Positions 63,130 to 64,000 of a stretch of 64,000 nt of DNA are shown one piece after another. A model generated the notes under the pieces. The model saw only the letters and a list, made by a program, of their open reading frames with translations, did no database searches and was not told the origin of the DNA. Position 1 is the stretch's first letter; each line of letters begins with the position of its first letter. Source of the stretch: Bacteroidales bacterium UBA4814 (GTDB lineage: Bacteria > Bacteroidota > Bacteroidia > Bacteroidales > UBA7960); NCBI GenBank assembly GCA_002402465.1, contig DHFW01000049.1, positions 314,475 through 378,474 of the forward strand. Direction: 5' to 3'. The position numbers and the translations under genes were made by a program.

Positions 63130-63451
63130 TTTGGTAAATGCAAATTTTATTATTTTTGATCTCATAAATTAATTTTTTTGACTCTGGATATGAATATATT
63201 TAGACATATAAGAAAAATTTATTTTTCGGAAACCTTAGGTCGAATTTATTTCTCAGTAAAACTATTTACCCCCCCCCCCCCATTGCACTTCTCTTTTTTC
63301 TGAAGAGTTAAGGATAAAAGGCTTAATAATACAAATTTATCGAGCTTTAATTTATTTTAAAATAAATTACACTATTTGGGAGCTTGGAAAGAATAATTTT
63401 AGCACTGGCCCCTTTGCCATAAATTGCAACCGGTGGCAAAGGGTTTTTTTT
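63130..63451 (+). ncRNA. Possible small RNA or attenuated leader
   Basis: TTTG at 63130-63133 and TATTTTTG at 63151-63158 (17-base spacer) look like a promoter, and a strong intrinsic terminator ends at 63451, with no ORF between. A transcript of about 290 nt would contain a run of 13 C (63269-63281). Because the region is very AT-rich the promoter could be chance. It may instead be a leader that attenuates the gene at 63605. Confidence 0.35.
63410..63451 (+). terminator. Rho-independent terminator without an upstream gene
   Basis: CCCTTTGCCA (63410-63419) and TGGCAAAGGG (63434-63443), 14-base loop, followed by eight T. On the plus strand no coding gene precedes it within the 510 bp back to the divergent E1 gene. 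Confidence 0.85.
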
Positions 63452-63604
63452 GGTTTTGAATTGCCATTCTTAGGTTTTCTCATGATTTTGGGAATAAATA
63501 CTTTGGGCTTCCTTTTCCGAATGATTTAGCTTTATCAAAAAAGGAATTTATTTTAACAGCTATTTTTTCATGGCTGTGCAAGTTGTTCTGAAAAATGATT
63601 ATTT

Positions 63605-64000
63605 ATGAAAAGATTTAAATTTATTTTTGCTGGGCTGGTAACTATGTTTGCCGTATTATTATTAACTGCCGGAGGCGGAGGAGGTTCTGGTGGGGGAGGT
63701 AAGTCTGGTGGTTCAAAAATCAATAAGATTCCACCATTACCAAATATTTGTGAAGTACAGGATTGCACCATTATTTTGCCGCTATATCTTAATGTTCATA
63801 ACATTCCTGGCAGGAGTAGCGGTTACCAAAACTTCATGCCTTTTAACAATTTATTAAATGGTGGCCAAATGGTTAGTTCCCCGTCAATATGTCAAAACCG
63901 TGATCAAAATTATTGCTTGATTACTGTAACAGCCACCGATTGTGAAGGTTATGGGGTAAATGGTGTGCGTACTTTTCTTTGGGATGCTACAACAACTAGT
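63605..64000 (+). CDS. Secreted Gly-rich protein, 3'-truncated by window edge
   Basis: 132 codons visible from ATG 63605 to the last base, frame open. Signal peptide MKRFKFIFAGLVTMFAVLLL then TAGGGGGSGGGGKSGGSK, a flexible Gly/Ser linker, followed by a domain with paired Cys (NICEVQDCTII, SICQNRDQNYCLI, TDCEGYG). Exported and possibly disulfide-bonded or a surface protein. No family recognised. Its codons are AT-richer than the housekeeping genes. Confidence 0.7.
   Translation, partial: MKRFKFIFAGLVTMFAVLLLTAGGGGGSGGGGKSGGSKINKIPPLPNICEVQDCTIILPLYLNVHNIPGRSSGYQNFMPFNNLLNGGQMVSSPSICQNRDQNYCLITVTATDCEGYGVNGVRTFLWDATTTS

Noticed and set aside
1..64000. tRNA, rRNA, prophage or known anti-phage defence island
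   Set aside because: I looked for tRNA T-arm words, rRNA-like tracts and defence gene families on both strands and found none that hold up.

Overview
The window is bacterial chromosome from the phylum Bacteroidota, probably a Bacteroidales/Marinilabiliales-like lineage (inference from gene content, not placed by phylogeny). Support: promoters of the TTTG / TAnnTTTG type, few Shine-Dalgarno sites, Oar-type and carboxypeptidase-domain TonB-dependent receptors, a GldA-like ABC ATPase, PorT-like outer-membrane barrels, HYC_CC_PP and HMA proteins beside a TonB receptor, a fused E1 alpha/beta 2-oxoacid dehydrogenase, and ECF sigma/barrel pairs. I saw no rRNA, tRNA, CRISPR array or prophage. Both ends cut genes.

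Layout. 1-5.4 kb: truncated TPR protein, a gene-poor stretch, an ECF sigma factor with a membrane-anchored beta-barrel protein, then a divergent SagB-like nitroreductase and iron-sulfur L-serine dehydratase. 5.6-8.8 kb: a 1076-residue multi-domain flavin/iron-sulfur oxidoreductase. 9-18 kb: housekeeping genes (yceD-rpmF-plsX-fabH; mazG-like and dtd; rsgA; gldA-like; metK; yicC-gmk-nadD). 18-25 kb: a leftward set of response regulator, YaiO-type TPR/barrel, HEAT-repeat membrane protein and processive GT2 synthase, read as an exopolysaccharide synthesis/export system, with a hybrid kinase upstream whose ATPase domain looks degenerate. 25-32 kb: small barrel, OmpR/PhoR-type two-component pair, large Oar-like receptor with a strong terminator, lipoprotein. 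32-36 kb: heavy-metal (probably copper) module of a Cys-rich HYC_CC_PP protein, two HMA proteins and a TonB receptor. 36-38 kb: uvrC, preceded by a 5' remnant of a radical-SAM gene.

38-45 kb is accessory in character: a lipid A-type glycosylation set (GT2, LAB_N, ArnT-like), decayed coding sequence, a ClC transporter and an IS200/RAYT-type transposase with palindromic elements. 45-57 kb returns to core functions: S9 peptidase, glyA, then sixA-ppk1-ppx-rel (polyphosphate and (p)ppGpp metabolism), fur and purA, and a methyltransferase.

58-64 kb is rich in repeats: an 11-bp phased ACG array, a RAYT gene bracketed by two pairs of hairpins, a second REP-like family shared with the 44-kb transposase, rubrerythrin between inverted GC-rich repeats, the 2-oxoacid dehydrogenase E1, then an AT-rich gene-free stretch holding a promoter-like site, a C13 tract and a good terminator (possible small RNA), and the start of a secreted Gly-rich protein.

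The most unusual material is the two palindrome/RAYT families, the YaiO-HEAT-GT2-REC locus, the sigma-linked protein that appears to carry both an inner-membrane helix and an outer-membrane barrel, the fused oxidoreductase and the orphan transcript region.
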